Shown: positions 57,501-60,545, counted from the first letter of the stretch. The stretch is DNA of 64,000 nucleotides from Plecoglossus altivelis (GCA_036571765.1 BROE01000020.1:19414354-19478353); one strand, 5' to 3'. Notes: a model not told the origin generated them from the letters alone. Program-made: numbers and translations.

Positions 57501-60166
57501 GGGTCAACAACAACAGAACACATCATATACCAGGTACGCACAACATCAAACACATCATATACCAGGTACGCACAACATCAAACACATCATATACCAGGTA
57601 CGCACAACAAACACCACATCCACACCAGCTCAAACCAGGAAGTCTAGAAGCAATTCTAGATCTTTCCATGTCACAGGTGTTAGTAATGCTCAAAATGAGA
57701 TGAATGGATGAAAGAAGGTAGTTTGTTTTTTGATAGAGTTATGCAAACCTTCTGTATCCAAATACATAAAATAATCATTGAAAAGATTATTTTGTTCACA
57801 AAATGTTTCACTCAGTGCTTTGTGTTACCATTGTCTCCATGCACACTATATTTACATACATATTTACTATATTACACATGCCTCTTTTAAGCAAGCTAAT
57901 TAGCAGAAAATAATTGTGTTGAACAAAACCAGTTGACAGAGGAGACTGGTGGTCAGCATTGTGTAATACTAGTGTATGTGACCAAACTACTAGTATTACT
58001 GCATTGTGTAATACTAGTGTATGTGACCAAACCACTAGTATTACTGCATTGTGTAATACTAGTGTATGTGACCAAACCACTAGTATTACTGCATTGTGTA
58101 ATACTACTCTACGTGACCAAACCACTAATACTACTGCATATCAGAGGCAAGTTTGAGAGTCAAACCAAGTGCTACTGACACTCTAGTCTGTGCACATTCA
58201 TACAGAAGTTACATCAACATTGTCACACAACATAGGCACCATTCTAAACAATCAGTGTATTTGGATAACTGGTAGCTTTGTGTGTACTGATTTGCATAAG
58301 TCCATGACAGTAGTAACATGCCACTTACACAACCAATCAAGTCTAGCCACATTCACATCAAAGCCATAGACAAGAAGAATTTGGCCAACCAGAGATTCAG
58401 AATTCAGAATTCAGAATACCTCTGATCTTACAACAAAAAGACACTGTTGGTTGAATGACGTCTATTTCAATTCCAATCCTAAAGCTTTTTGTTGAGATCA
58501 GTTGGCCAGACTGTTCCTGTCCAGGTCCCACTGAGCTCACTCACGTGTTTGGACAAGTCTGGGCTTTTGGAATCCACATCGTATCTGAGGAAACCAGACA
58601 AGAACAACAGTGAGACAGTGACTTCTGACAGGGAGATTGTAAAAGTGTCTTTGTCAAACGCTTTCAAGAAGCTGACAAGTTTTCAAAAATATTGCGAACA
58701 GTTCAGGTCTTTGCAAACAGGACATTTACAATCGGCCATTCATTCCATCTACACAAGAATAACTGCGTTTGAAAAGACTTGTGAGTAGCAGGAATCTGCT
58801 TGAAGACAAAAGGTTAGATGATCTACAGCCCCAGACAGCTTGCAGGTGGACTCACTCTTCAGAGAACATCAGGCAATAGTTTCTTATGTGTCTATGTTTC
58901 TTAATGTTTTCACATTATTCGAGTGAGGAATTCGACGAGTATTTACATTCTCCTGTCTGACTGGGAGAAGCACAGAGGTCTCTTCTGGGGTGTGATACAT
59001 CCAGCTTTGATCTGCCTTTCTGCAGTCTGCCTTTCTGAAGTCTGCCTCTCCTCTGCAGTCTGGCTTTCTGCAGTCTGGCTTTCTGAAGTCTGCCTCTCCT
59101 CTGCAGTCTGCCTCACTGTAGCAGTCTATCTGTCTGCTGCAGACTACCTCCCTGCAGCAGTCTACCTCTCTACAGTCTGCTGTTACTGTTTCTCAAAAGA
59201 CGGTGCTGTGAATGGTCACTTAACTGAGGTGTTCAAAGCTGAATCTCTTAACAGTGCATCTCTCAGAAACAGGATTTGTTTAAAAATGAAGCGATAAATG
59301 CTGGGGGCCACAAGTGTTCTGACAGTTCTGTCTTCTGTAGAGTGTGTTTGTTCCTGTGACTACAGACACATCGTCTAACAAATTAAGAATTAACCTCCAA
59401 CTGACAGATACAGCATCGTAAAGTCAGAGGCAAGGGACAGATGAAACAGTCGACTCCAGAGATCAAGCTTGGCCACAGGTGGAATCTGATCAAGACTAAA
59501 AATATGAAATGTTTCCCTGATATTTCTTATTATCTCAATTAAGGAGTGGAGAACTCTCAATTCTGAACAACTCAATTGAGATGACGTCAAGTCATCAATC
59601 AGGGAGAGAGAGAAAGGTTAGAGTAGAGAGAAAGGTTAGAGTAGAGAGAGAAGAGAGAGAAGTAAAGAGAGAGAGAAGTAGAGAGAGACTTAGAAAAAGA
59701 GACGTAGAGAGAGAGAAGTAGAGAAAGAAAGAGTAGAGAGACGTAGAGGGAGAGACAGAGAGAGAGAGAGAAGAGAAAGAAGGAGTAGAGAGAGACGTAG
59801 AGAGAGAGACGTAGAGAGAGAGAGAAGTAGAGAAAGAAGGAGTAGAGAGACGTAGAGAGAGAGACGTAGAGAGAGAGACGTAGAGAGAGAGACGTAGAGA
59901 GAGAGAGACGTAGAGAGAGAGACGTAGAGAGAGAGAGACGTAGAGAGAGAGACGTAGAGAGAGACGTAGAGAGAGAGACGTAGAGAGAGAGAGAACCGTG
60001 GGAGGGTGATTATGTGTTTCTGGAGACTCATGAGGACAAGCATCAGAAGACTTTTCACTCACAAGTCGAAGCGAAGGCTTTGTTTCTCCTCGAAGAAGTA
60101 GTCGAGGATGTACTTTCTGACAAAGTCCGGGTTCAGAGTGTTGTCAATCACCTCGGTTCTTCCAAA
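3036..60166 (-). CDS. cpne5: Copine 5 (partial gene, 14 internal coding exons)
   Basis: Copines are cytosolic Ca2+-dependent phospholipid-binding proteins with two C2 domains and a C-terminal vWA-like copine domain that binds partner proteins; calcium drives them to the plasma membrane. The exons join in frame to 396 codons. C2A is visible from about residue 1 to 74 (loop-3 aspartates 37, 39, 49), C2B covers about 75-204 (loop-1 Asp111 and Asp117, loop-3 Asp173, Asp175, Asp181), the linker at 205-222 is lysine-rich, and the vWA core runs from 223. The MIDAS-like set is Asp253-x-Thr255-x-Ser257, Thr351 and Asp381; threonine at the second position is usual for copines. The signatures RVSHEFPLNGN, SECTFLDYIKGG-like and AAAVQDGSQY favour copine 5 over copine 8, which is the nearest alternative. 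The start codon, first exons, promoter, last exons and stop codon are outside the window. No frameshift or premature stop is seen. The paralogue assignment is from remembered family sequence, not a search. Confidence 0.92.
3149..3364. repeat. (CA)n microsatellite at a splice acceptor
   Basis: About 215 bp of CA/CACT repeats; in the gene's sense direction this is a UG repeat ending about 10 nt before the acceptor AG of exon 3036-3138. Confidence 0.97.
4420..4612. repeat. 33-bp minisatellite inside the hAT-like element
   Basis: About six tandem copies of a 33-bp unit starting GAGATAATGCC and containing GAGGTGTACAATATGTG. It lies within the 4201-5475 element. Confidence 0.9.
4985..5100. repeat. 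Degenerate ACTCTACT simple repeat
   Basis: Diverged units of ACTCTACT/AACTCGACT, also inside the hAT-like element. Confidence 0.6.
5776..5903 (-). CDS. cpne5: cpne5 exon: vWA second MIDAS element (residues 320-362)
   Basis: A 128-nt exon starting NGNMENPYCNGIEGILEAYH and continuing QSLKTVQLYGPTNFAPVVN, ending with AG of an arginine codon. Thr351 in YGPTNF is the expected second MIDAS loop residue. Acceptor CTGTCCAG, donor GTAAGTT, both strong. Confidence 0.97.
6002..6650. repeat. ACAACACACTCAC minisatellite filling a short intron
   Basis: Degenerate 13-15 bp units (AACAACACACTCACAC) occupy about 650 of the 755 bp intron between exons 6659-6840 and 5776-5903. The sense strand is UG-rich and repeats GTGAGT-like hexamers. 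Confidence 0.93.
6659..6840 (-). CDS. cpne5: cpne5 exon: vWA/copine core (residues 259-319)
   Basis: The largest exon seen, 182 nt, starting NPSQSTSLHYMNPYQMNAYA and ending PPDGRVSHEFPL. It includes DYDSDKMFPALGFGAKLPP, the copine signature stretch. Phase 0 at the donor (GTAAGGA); the acceptor is CCTACTCAG. The sequence RVSHEFPL rather than RISHEFAL supports copine 5. Confidence 0.98.
6841..7544. other. Intron, unique sequence
   Basis: Unique intronic sequence upstream (sense) of exon 6659-6840. A 102-codon plus-strand frame at 7018-7326 has no recognisable motif and is not called. Confidence 0.5.
7545..7880. repeat. 18-bp CCTAACCCTCTGTCTGAT minisatellite
   Basis: About 18 copies of CCTAACCCTCTGTCTGAT and a shorter CCTAACCCTAGTCTGAT variant; each unit embeds the telomere-like CTAACCC. 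Confidence 0.92.
7974..9597. repeat. 1.6-kb minisatellite, 25/19-bp units
   Basis: Long array alternating a 25-bp unit (CTCTAACTCTGGACTGAGAG plus GGTCA) with a shortened form that lacks the CTCTAA prefix. The order of long and short forms is irregular, with blocks that repeat as higher-order segments. Stops about 60 bp from the donor of exon 9661-9707. Confidence 0.97.
9661..9707 (-). CDS. cpne5: cpne5 exon: vWA MIDAS DxTxS (residues 243-259)
   Basis: A 47-nt exon reading TQINFTVAIDFTASN between split glycine codons. Asp253, Thr255 and Ser257 form the first part of the metal-ion-dependent adhesion site, in the copine-specific DxTxS form. Acceptor CAATTTCAG, donor GTGAGTG. A 1.6-kb minisatellite starts only about 60 nt beyond the donor in the sense direction. 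Confidence 0.97.
9885..10018. repeat. (TG)n/(CG) microsatellite
   Basis: TG repeat with interspersed CGTG, CATG steps, flanked by a CA-rich segment at 9749-9815. Confidence 0.95.
10270..10430. mobile_element. Fossil teleost interspersed repeat fragment
   Basis: The segment with CCTAGATGACCTGAG and CCCCAAACCATTTAGTGATT resembles a phrase I recognise from repeats scattered in many fish genomes. Recognition is from memory; no ends were found. Confidence 0.4.
10431..11050. other. Intron, unique AT-rich block
   Basis: Low-repeat sequence; the stretch 10600-10740 (AGCAATTACACTGATGG, TCATAATTCAATTTT) has the look of a conserved non-coding element but no comparison could be made. Confidence 0.3.
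11055..11290. repeat. CT-rich degenerate repeat
   Basis: Degenerate units of about 60 bp made of CTCCTACAGTCCCCC, GTCTCTCCTCCCTACC and CTCCTC runs. Confidence 0.8.
11699..12250. repeat. Composite (TG)n and GGCTATGTTGAGCCCTTCA array
   Basis: About eight copies of GGCTATGTTGAGCCCTTCAG separated by variable TG runs. The repeat is therefore a minisatellite whose unit contains its own microsatellite. Confidence 0.9.
12251..13500. other. Intron, unique sequence
   Basis: About 1.2 kb of repeat-poor intron next to the donor of exon 13501-13562. No gene, RNA or obvious mobile element seen. Confidence 0.5.
13501..13562 (-). CDS. cpne5: cpne5 exon: C2B/vWA junction (residues 223-243)
   Basis: A 62-nt exon reading VTLLSFSVEAECTFLDYIKG, ending GG of a split glycine. 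The ECTFLDYIKGG motif opens the copine domain and matches copine 5 better than the EVSFLDYI form of copine 8. The acceptor is GATCGCAG with an unusually purine-rich stretch upstream instead of a clear pyrimidine tract; the donor is GTGAGTG. Confidence 0.95.
13767..13816. repeat. (GA)n microsatellite
   Basis: Uninterrupted GA run of about 48 bp, followed by purine-rich flank. Confidence 0.97.
13911..14403. repeat. About 50-bp minisatellite (TTAGCCACCTCCACAATGCT)
   Basis: About nine to ten copies of a unit near 50 bp containing TTAGCCACCTCCACAATGCT and ATCATAACAACAAGTTATCA; some units have short deletions. Confidence 0.95.
14768..14864. repeat. GGA-rich polypurine tract
   Basis: Runs of GGAGG/GAGGGAGG. 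In the sense direction it is a CCT-rich tract starting about 30 nt after the donor of exon 14894-14947. Confidence 0.9.
14894..14947 (-). CDS. cpne5: cpne5 exon: lysine-rich linker (residues 205-222)
   Basis: An in-frame 54-nt exon reading VMNPKKKMKKKKYVHSGT, phase 0 at both ends. Seven lysines within eight residues, interrupted by one methionine, form a basic patch between C2B and the copine domain that could contact acidic lipid head groups; that role is inferred. Skipping would keep the frame. Acceptor TTCATAG, donor GTGAGTA. Confidence 0.95.
15086..15710. repeat. 10-bp minisatellite GTGAGTGGAT
   Basis: About 62 copies of GATGTGAGTG and GATGTGAATR. A 10-bp unit is read in all frames, giving repetitive His/Ser/Pro/Thr frames on the minus strand that are not genes. 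It ends about 140 bp from the acceptor of exon 14894-14947. Confidence 0.97.
15711..16944. other. Intron, unique sequence
   Basis: Repeat-poor intronic DNA. Nothing recognisable on either strand. Confidence 0.5.
16945..17068. repeat. 22-23-bp GAGGATGTGAGGTTGAGGAG minisatellite
   Basis: About five copies of GAGGATGTGAGGTTGAGGAG plus GAA, followed by an AT-rich segment (17105-17180). Confidence 0.93.
17255..17515. repeat. GTCAGTGCTGTGTGCAG/(GT)n minisatellite
   Basis: About 11 copies of CAGTRCTGTGTGCAG with variable GT runs between them. Confidence 0.93.
17516..18067. other. Intron, unique sequence
   Basis: Unique intronic sequence after the donor of exon 18068-18143; no additional exon seen. 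Confidence 0.5.
18068..18143 (-). CDS. cpne5: cpne5 exon: end of C2B (residues 179-204)
   Basis: A 76-nt exon that completes a serine codon and reads HDFIGEFTTSYRELARGQ then SQFNVYE, ending in phase 0. Asp181 is the final loop-3 aspartate, nine positions into the D-x-D-x5-D pattern that starts at Asp173. Acceptor CTGGACAG, donor GTGAGAA. Confidence 0.96.
18291..18332 (-). CDS. cpne5: cpne5 exon: C2B calcium loop 3 (residues 165-179)
   Basis: A 42-nt micro-like exon reading TIKVEVYDWDRDG between split arginine (AG|A) and serine (AG|T) codons. Asp173 and Asp175 are loop-3 calcium ligands. Its length is a multiple of three, so skipping it would delete the loop without changing the frame. Acceptor TCTTACAG, donor GTAGGTA. 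Only 147 nt of intron separate it from the next exon. Confidence 0.95.
18531..19196. repeat. 25-bp CTCCTCCTAGCAGGAGCAGA minisatellite
   Basis: About 27 copies of a unit containing CTCCTCCTAGCAGGAGCAGA and CAGAA. CTCCT-AGC-AGGAG is a short inverted repeat inside every unit. Confidence 0.96.
19670..19830. repeat. GAGGGGA polypurine tract
   Basis: Degenerate GAGGGGAGAGG units with almost no pyrimidines on the plus strand for about 150 bp. Confidence 0.92.
19965..20175. repeat. (GA)n-rich array with GAGACAGAGGGAGAGG units
   Basis: Purine-rich array, plus strand, ending in a pure GA run near 20130-20160. Confidence 0.93.
20176..20834. other. Intron, unique sequence
   Basis: Unique intron sequence between two arrays; nothing recognisable. 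Confidence 0.45.
20835..21200. repeat. 28-bp GACTGAAGGGCTAGCAGTGT minisatellite
   Basis: About 13 copies of a unit with CTGTTAGACTGAAGGGCTAG and CAGTGTTSC; the first two copies have TCAAGCA in place of TA. Confidence 0.95.
21201..21330. repeat. CT-rich tract
   Basis: CTCCTCTCCTCCCCTC-type pyrimidine tract directly following the 28-bp array. Confidence 0.85.
21955..22034. repeat. (GT)n(GA)n compound microsatellite
   Basis: GT run of about 38 bp followed by GA/GATA repeats. Confidence 0.96.
22436..22592. repeat. CACCTCCACACACAGCTCCA minisatellite
   Basis: Degenerate units combining CACACAC with CTCCACCCTCCACTC. Confidence 0.85.
22846..23010. repeat. GGAGAAG polypurine tract at a weak donor
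   Basis: Plus strand GGAGGAGAAAAGAAGGGAGA units. In the sense direction this is a CU-rich tract starting about 15 nt after the GTTTGA donor of exon 23025-23129. Confidence 0.92.
23025..23129 (-). CDS. cpne5: cpne5 exon: C2B central strands (residues 130-165)
   Basis: A 105-nt exon reading FTICHKTEVVKNTLNPVWQ then SFTIPVRAICNGDFD, ending with AG of an arginine codon. The NTLNPVW motif is the C2 hallmark strand. The acceptor TCTCTCAG is good, but the donor is AG|GTTTGA, the only donor here far from the GTRAGT consensus. The reading frame stays open past the donor for about 210 nt, so intron retention would not stop translation at once. Confidence 0.95.
24012..24295. repeat. About 42-bp minisatellite (CACTGCAGTACCAGTGGTGA)
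   Basis: About seven copies containing CACTGCAGTACCAGTGGTGA and GCATGTTGTTCCACTGCACC. Confidence 0.95.
24411..24514 (-). CDS. cpne5: cpne5 exon: C2B calcium loop 1 (residues 96-130)
   Basis: A 104-nt exon starting DSATMQFCANKLDKKDFFG and continuing KSDPFMVFYRSNEDG, ending with AC of a threonine codon. Asp111 and Asp117 have the six-residue spacing of the two loop-1 calcium ligands in C2 domains. Acceptor CACATCAG, donor GTAAGTT. This is among the most conserved stretches of copines and fixes the gene identity firmly. Confidence 0.97.
24875..24968. repeat. (CA)n microsatellite
   Basis: CA run with interspersed AAA and CCC steps. Confidence 0.96.
25203..25394. repeat. 18-bp CACACCTTAACCCTGCCT minisatellite
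   Basis: About 11 copies of an 18-bp unit embedding TTAACCCT/CTAACCCT. Because 18 is divisible by three, frames remain open through it. Confidence 0.96.
25457..26188. repeat. 28-29-bp CTCTGACCTCATGCTGTGTT minisatellite
   Basis: About 26 copies of a unit with CTCTGACCTCATGCTGTGTT and TATAGAGCTG. AGAGC-A-GCTCT inverted repeats occur where variants abut. Confidence 0.97.
26531..26550. promoter_or_regulatory. Tandem POU octamers in intron
   Basis: Two perfect ATGCAAAT octamers at 26531-26538 and 26543-26550 (ATGCAAATTAGCATGCAAAT), 12 bp apart start to start, inside a repeat-poor, AT-rich intronic block (26189-26950). POU factors such as Oct and Brn bind this octamer. Function as an enhancer is inference. 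Confidence 0.4.
26952..28089. repeat. 35-36-bp minisatellite GGTTGGATGAACACTGGGCT
   Basis: Array of units containing GGTTGGATGAACACTGGGCT and TCTATCTAAAGAGGGA. The flanks (26952-27170 and 27780-28089) are near-perfect copies; the middle is heavily scrambled and described separately. Confidence 0.95.
27170..27778. other. Probable unpolished-sequence patch in the array
   Basis: The same repeat is recognisable but carries dense single-base insertions, deletions and substitutions, such as tgaacaacctgg, tgaaacactggg and gatggaacctggg for gatgaacactggg. Contrast with the clean flanking copies suggests raw long-read consensus used to fill a gap. Confidence 0.6.
28240..28655. repeat. About 38-bp GTAGAATGACAGTGTGTGTG minisatellite
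   Basis: About ten copies containing GTAGAATGAGAGTGTGTGTG and GTGTGGGAGGTAGTG. Confidence 0.94.
28656..29317. other. Intron, unique sequence
   Basis: Unique intronic DNA. A short plus-strand frame at 29027-29215 shows no family motif. Confidence 0.45.
29318..29431. repeat. GACCAGGGGGAGA minisatellite
   Basis: Units of 13-16 bp with runs of five guanines. Confidence 0.93.
29484..30315. repeat. 16-18-bp GGAACCACACACTGAG minisatellite
   Basis: About 48 copies of GGAACCACACACTGAG with length variants. Because units are not multiples of three, the array is open in several minus-strand frames (up to 429 codons of Val-Pro-Ser-Val-Cys type), which are not genes. Confidence 0.97.
30316..31374. other. 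Intron, mostly unique
   Basis: Low-repeat intron with a short GT run near 31238-31290. No gene recognised. Confidence 0.45.
31375..31442. repeat. (GT)n microsatellite
   Basis: Two GT runs separated by TCTCACTCA. Confidence 0.95.
31700..32088. repeat. CAGCCCCCAGCCTCACAG minisatellite
   Basis: Degenerate 8-18 bp units of CAGCCTCA, CAGCCCC and CAGACCCC. Confidence 0.93.
32586..32640. repeat. (GT)n microsatellite
   Basis: GT run of about 50 bp, about 170 bp from the donor side of exon 32810-32873. Confidence 0.97.
32810..32873 (-). CDS. cpne5: cpne5 exon: start of C2B (residues 74-95)
   Basis: A 64-nt exon. Its first base completes a glycine codon, followed by GIPGKKCGSIILSAEELGNCR, ending in phase 0. 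This is the first strand of C2B. Acceptor CTCCACAG and donor GTGAGCA. It is isolated between a 24.2 kb intron and an 8.3 kb intron, so its recognition depends on short local signals. The AEELGNCR ending resembles copine 5 more than copine 8. Confidence 0.95.
32921..33095. repeat. ACAAACATATCCTACAAACA repeat
   Basis: Degenerate units of 12-25 bp containing TCTTGTACAAACATATCC, starting about 50 bp upstream (sense) of exon 32810-32873. Confidence 0.92.
33351..33913. repeat. About 45-bp GAAGTCTGTTGCTGTCCATG minisatellite
   Basis: About 13 copies with GAAGTCTGTTGCTGTCCATG and GTCCTGAACAGGACATAGTC; some units lack the CATAG segment. Confidence 0.96.
34344..34565. repeat. CACATACACACATCTACACA repeat
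   Basis: Degenerate units with CACCTGCACATACACACAT, followed by CA-rich flank. Confidence 0.9.
34858..35041 (-). mobile_element. tRNA-derived SINE, diverged
   Basis: Read on the minus strand it shows an A-box-like CTTCTCAGTGGCTCTATTTAGA, then a perfect B-box GGTTCGAATCC (34957-34967 region) and a body with TTTCCTGTCACTACA and a tail AACAAAGGCAGAAG. This arrangement is typical of a common fish SINE class. No clear target duplications were found. Confidence 0.65.
35270..35363. repeat. 47-bp perfect tandem duplication
   Basis: Two nearly identical copies of a unit starting CATGCTATCTATTGAATTAC and ending GGATTGTAACTGCT. Confidence 0.97.
36000..36245. repeat. GTGTGTGAGAGAGGT minisatellite with (GA)n
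   Basis: Units of GTGTGTGTGAGAGAG length variants ending in a GA run. Confidence 0.94.
36334..37075. repeat. TCTCCCTGTAGATCTCTCCT minisatellite
   Basis: About 740 bp of units with CTCTCTGTAGATCTCTCCTC and CTCTCCCTGTAGATCTC. AGATCT recurs in almost every unit. The right half is more diverged. Confidence 0.95.
37076..37806. other. Intron, unique sequence
   Basis: Unique sequence. The 85-codon plus frame at 37191-37448 has no motif and is probably chance. Confidence 0.45.
37807..38025. repeat. (GT)n with GTATGAGCCTGT interruptions
   Basis: TG-rich array with repeated TGTATGAGTGTGTGAG segments. Confidence 0.95.
38098..38425. repeat. 24-bp CAGAGTAACAGGACCAGGGT minisatellite
   Basis: Fourteen or so regular copies of a 24-bp unit with GTCCCAGAGTAACAGGACCA. 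A multiple of three, so three long frames stay open; these are artefacts. Confidence 0.97.
38426..39867. other. Intron, repeat-poor block
   Basis: About 1.4 kb of unique DNA including an AT-rich stretch at 39700-39790. No exon or RNA recognised. Confidence 0.45.
39868..40254. repeat. 31-bp minisatellite with an X-box-like palindrome
   Basis: Thirteen starts at an exact 31-bp period of TTACCATGGTAACTCCCTAA plus CCCTGGGAGAA. The first 12 bases are a perfect palindrome (TTACCATGGTAA). Variants ATGGCAAC, ATGGAAAC and CACGGTAAC occur. The last copy is truncated. Confidence 0.98.
40468..40612. repeat. 9-bp AATGCTACC/AATGCTACT repeat
   Basis: About 16 copies of AATGCTACY with CACTGCAACC variants. 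Confidence 0.96.
41079..41275. mobile_element. Fragment of the same hAT-like repeat as 4201-5475
   Basis: Collinear with 4230-4400: shared ACTCAAGYAGAAGTACA, ACTCATGTTTAAAAA, GTGGGCTCTGA and TAAAAAGTA in the same order and spacing. Termini are not preserved. Confidence 0.6.
42012..42188. mobile_element. 177-bp fold-back MITE (hAT-like)
   Basis: Begins CAGGGGTGTCAAACTCTGGT and ends with its near-exact inverse (ACCAGGGTTTGACACCTCTG). The two halves are complementary almost throughout (GGTCCTCGAGGGCCGCTG with CAGCGGCCCTCGAGGACC; CCTGATTCTAATGATGGG with CCCATTCATTAGAATCAGG) around a short loop at about 42078-42088. GTCTAGAT occurs immediately before it (42004-42011) and again at 42193-42200, four bases past the right end. 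Confidence 0.85.
42243..42680. repeat. CAGTATCTGTAGTATATA repeat
   Basis: About 48 copies of 9-bp half-units CAGTATCTG, TAGTATATA and CAGTATATA. The array is open in several frames on both strands (up to 189 codons), all artefacts. Confidence 0.97.
42955..43182. repeat. (CA)n with CTCCAACACACATGC units
   Basis: Regular 20-40 bp units of ACACACTCCAACACACATGC and ACTCGCATACACAC. Confidence 0.95.
43183..46334. other. 3.1-kb repeat-poor intron block
   Basis: The longest stretch without tandem repeats in the window, AT-rich, deep inside the 24-kb intron. No copine exon, other exon or RNA gene recognised. A candidate place for conserved intronic enhancers, by inference only. Confidence 0.4.
46335..46482. 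repeat. 17-19-bp GGGGAGGGGCCAGAGGATG minisatellite
   Basis: About eight copies with repeated GGGGAGGGG runs, guanine-rich on the plus strand and capable of quadruplex folding. Confidence 0.95.
46733..46872. repeat. (CA)n plus CTCTCTAACGTACAATTTAA repeat
   Basis: Three copies of a unit near 50 bp: CA run, CTCTCTAACRTACAATTTAA, AGGTCYA. Confidence 0.94.
46873..47799. other. Intron, unique sequence
   Basis: Repeat-poor, nothing recognisable. Confidence 0.45.
47800..48140. repeat. 24-bp GGGTTAGTGTTAGTAGTCTA minisatellite
   Basis: About 14 copies with GGGTTAGKGTTAGTAGTCTA and GAAT; telomere-like GGGTTAG in each unit. Confidence 0.96.
48200..48285. repeat. 21-bp GTAAAACTTTGTAAAGTGTT repeat
   Basis: Four copies of a 21-bp unit. 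Confidence 0.95.
48421..48920. repeat. GTGACTGGGTCCGTGTGTGT composite array
   Basis: TG runs punctuated by GACTGGGTCCG (left) and GACTGAATCTG or GACTGATTCTG (right), so the unit drifts across the array. Confidence 0.94.
49265..49502. repeat. GACAGAGAGGAGACAGAGAG and GAGGTGGCAGA array
   Basis: Two related arrays; the second has nine or so perfect 11-bp copies of GAGGTGGCAGA. Confidence 0.95.
49503..50019. other. Intron, unique sequence
   Basis: Unique intron, no gene recognised. Confidence 0.45.
50023..50130. repeat. CTCCCTCCCCAACACACAC repeat spanning a gap
   Basis: Three or four copies of CTCCTCCCTCCCCAACACAC interrupted by five Ns. Confidence 0.9.
50085..50089. other. Assembly gap (5 N)
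   Basis: Five unknown bases inside a tandem repeat, so the true copy number here is not known. Confidence 0.99.
50131..51175. other. Intron, unique sequence
   Basis: About 1 kb of unique intron; nothing recognisable. Confidence 0.45.
51176..51362. repeat. CAGAGACTGCCTCAAACA repeat
   Basis: About ten units of 18 bp, CACAGAGACTGMCTCARA; in-frame unit length gives open frames on the minus strand. Confidence 0.93.
52106..52540. repeat. (CT)n with two (TA)n blocks
   Basis: TCTCTGTCTC repeats interrupted by TA runs at about 52208-52227 and 52302-52325; the CT-TA block occurs twice, so the array was partly duplicated. Confidence 0.95.
52541..53054. other. Intron, unique sequence
   Basis: Nothing recognisable apart from intronic DNA. 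Confidence 0.45.
53058..53372. repeat. (GT)n with duplicated blocks
   Basis: GT array containing duplicated blocks of about 52 bp (GCGGATGTGTGAGTGTGTTT) and about 66-67 bp (TATATGAATGTGTGTGTATG with TAAGAGAGAG). Confidence 0.96.
53468..53510. repeat. (CA)n microsatellite
   Basis: CA run of about 40 bp. Confidence 0.96.
54055..54192. repeat. 20-bp CCTCAGCTTCCTGTCTCTGM minisatellite
   Basis: Seven copies of a 20-bp unit; one has TTTTTG in place of TCTCTG. Confidence 0.97.
54428..54600. repeat. (GT)n(GA)n compound repeat
   Basis: GT run, GA run, then GGTGAGAG and GGGAGAGAG degenerate units. Confidence 0.95.
55224..55842. repeat. 23/18-bp CCATGCTAGCACCAACAGAC minisatellite
   Basis: About 28 copies: the 23-bp form CAGCCATGCTAGCACCAACA plus GAC, and a shorter form lacking CATGC. 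GCTAGC recurs in nearly every copy. Confidence 0.97.
56325..56745. repeat. CT-rich tract with a 47-48-bp tandem unit
   Basis: Degenerate CTCTCCCTCC repeat ending (about 56575-56740) in three copies of a unit with CCATCCTCTCTATCTCTTAT and TCTGTCTCTTTCCCTTCC. Confidence 0.94.
57086..57162 (-). CDS. cpne5: cpne5 exon: end of C2A (residues 49-74)
   Basis: A 77-nt exon starting DFLGQMYCTLGEIVGS and ending RLEKPL plus GG, the first two bases of a glycine codon. The DFLG aspartate is the last acidic residue of C2A loop 3. Acceptor TATCTCAG, donor GTGAGTT. It precedes the largest intron seen here (32874-57085). The length and ending agree with the family pattern in which RLEKP leads into the GIPGKKCG start of C2B. 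Confidence 0.94.
57518..57612. repeat. 32-bp tandem triplication
   Basis: Three copies of ACATCATATACCAGGTACGC plus ACAACATCAAAC. Confidence 0.97.
57955..58140. repeat. 45-bp repeat carrying a hairpin
   Basis: Four copies; each has AATACTAGTG and its inverse CACTAGTATT around a 13-base spacer (TATGTGACCAAAC), giving a 10-bp stem per unit. Confidence 0.95.
58545..58584 (-). CDS. cpne5: cpne5 exon: C2A calcium loop 3 (residues 35-48)
   Basis: A 40-nt exon reading YDVDSKSPDLSKH. Its first base (A) completes the leucine codon TTA begun in the previous exon, and it ends in phase 0. The D-x-D pair (Asp37, Asp39) is in the third calcium-binding loop of C2A. Acceptor TTTCCTCAG and donor GTGAGTG are strong. 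Being so short, it would be missed by ORF length filters; the frame-perfect join on both sides supports it. Confidence 0.95.
59010..59185. repeat. TCTGCAGTCTGCCTTTCTG repeat
   Basis: Degenerate units of CTGCAGTCTGSCTTTCTG and CTGCAGCAGTCTACCTC. Confidence 0.9.
59600..59996. repeat. GAGAGAGACGTAGA repeat
   Basis: Array of 12-16 bp GAGAGACGTAGAGA units. In the sense direction it is CU-rich and begins about 65 nt past the donor of exon 60063-60166. Confidence 0.96.
60063..60166 (-). CDS. cpne5: cpne5 exon: C2A middle strands (fragment residues 1-35)
   Basis: This 104-nt exon starts in phase 0 with FGRTEVIDNTLNPDF and ends RFD plus TT, the first two bases of a leucine codon. The acceptor is CCTCCAG and the donor GTGAGTG. 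The NTLNPxF motif is the conserved C2 strand where target asparagine-proline residues precede the central beta strands. The preceding exon, which should carry Ca2+ loop 1 of C2A, is not visible up to 64000. In the sense direction a long CU-rich repeat begins about 65 nt beyond the donor. Confidence 0.96.
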
Positions 60167-60186
60167 CTGGAGGGATGCAAAAAGCA

Positions 60187-60345
60187 GAAAGCAGGAAAAC
60201 ACAGTTAACAATGTAATATTGTAATTATCTTTACTGAAAAGGAAAATACAGTTAACAATGTTATATTGTAATTATCTTTACTGAAAAGGAAAATACAGTT
60301 AACAATGTTATATTGTAATTATCTTTACTGAAAAGGAAAAGATCA
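60187..60345. repeat. 49-bp tandem triplication
   Basis: Three copies of a unit with ACAGTTAACAATGTTATATT and GTAATTATCTTTACTGAAAA, starting about 20 bp upstream (sense) of the acceptor of exon 60063-60166. Confidence 0.97.
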
Positions 60346-60400
60346 GTGTTGCCTCTTTAGATTTCCCACTTGTATTGCTTGTATACTACTTGTATTGTAT

Positions 60401-60545
60401 CACACACACACAGTCACACACACAGCCACAGCCACACACACACAGTCACACACACACACACAGCCACACACACACAGTCACACGCACACAGTCACACACA
60501 CACACACACAGTCACACACACACACACAGTCACACACACAGAGGC
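60401..60545. repeat. (CA)n with CAGTCACACACACAG units
   Basis: CA array with regularly placed CAGTCACAC and CAGCCACAC. Confidence 0.96.
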
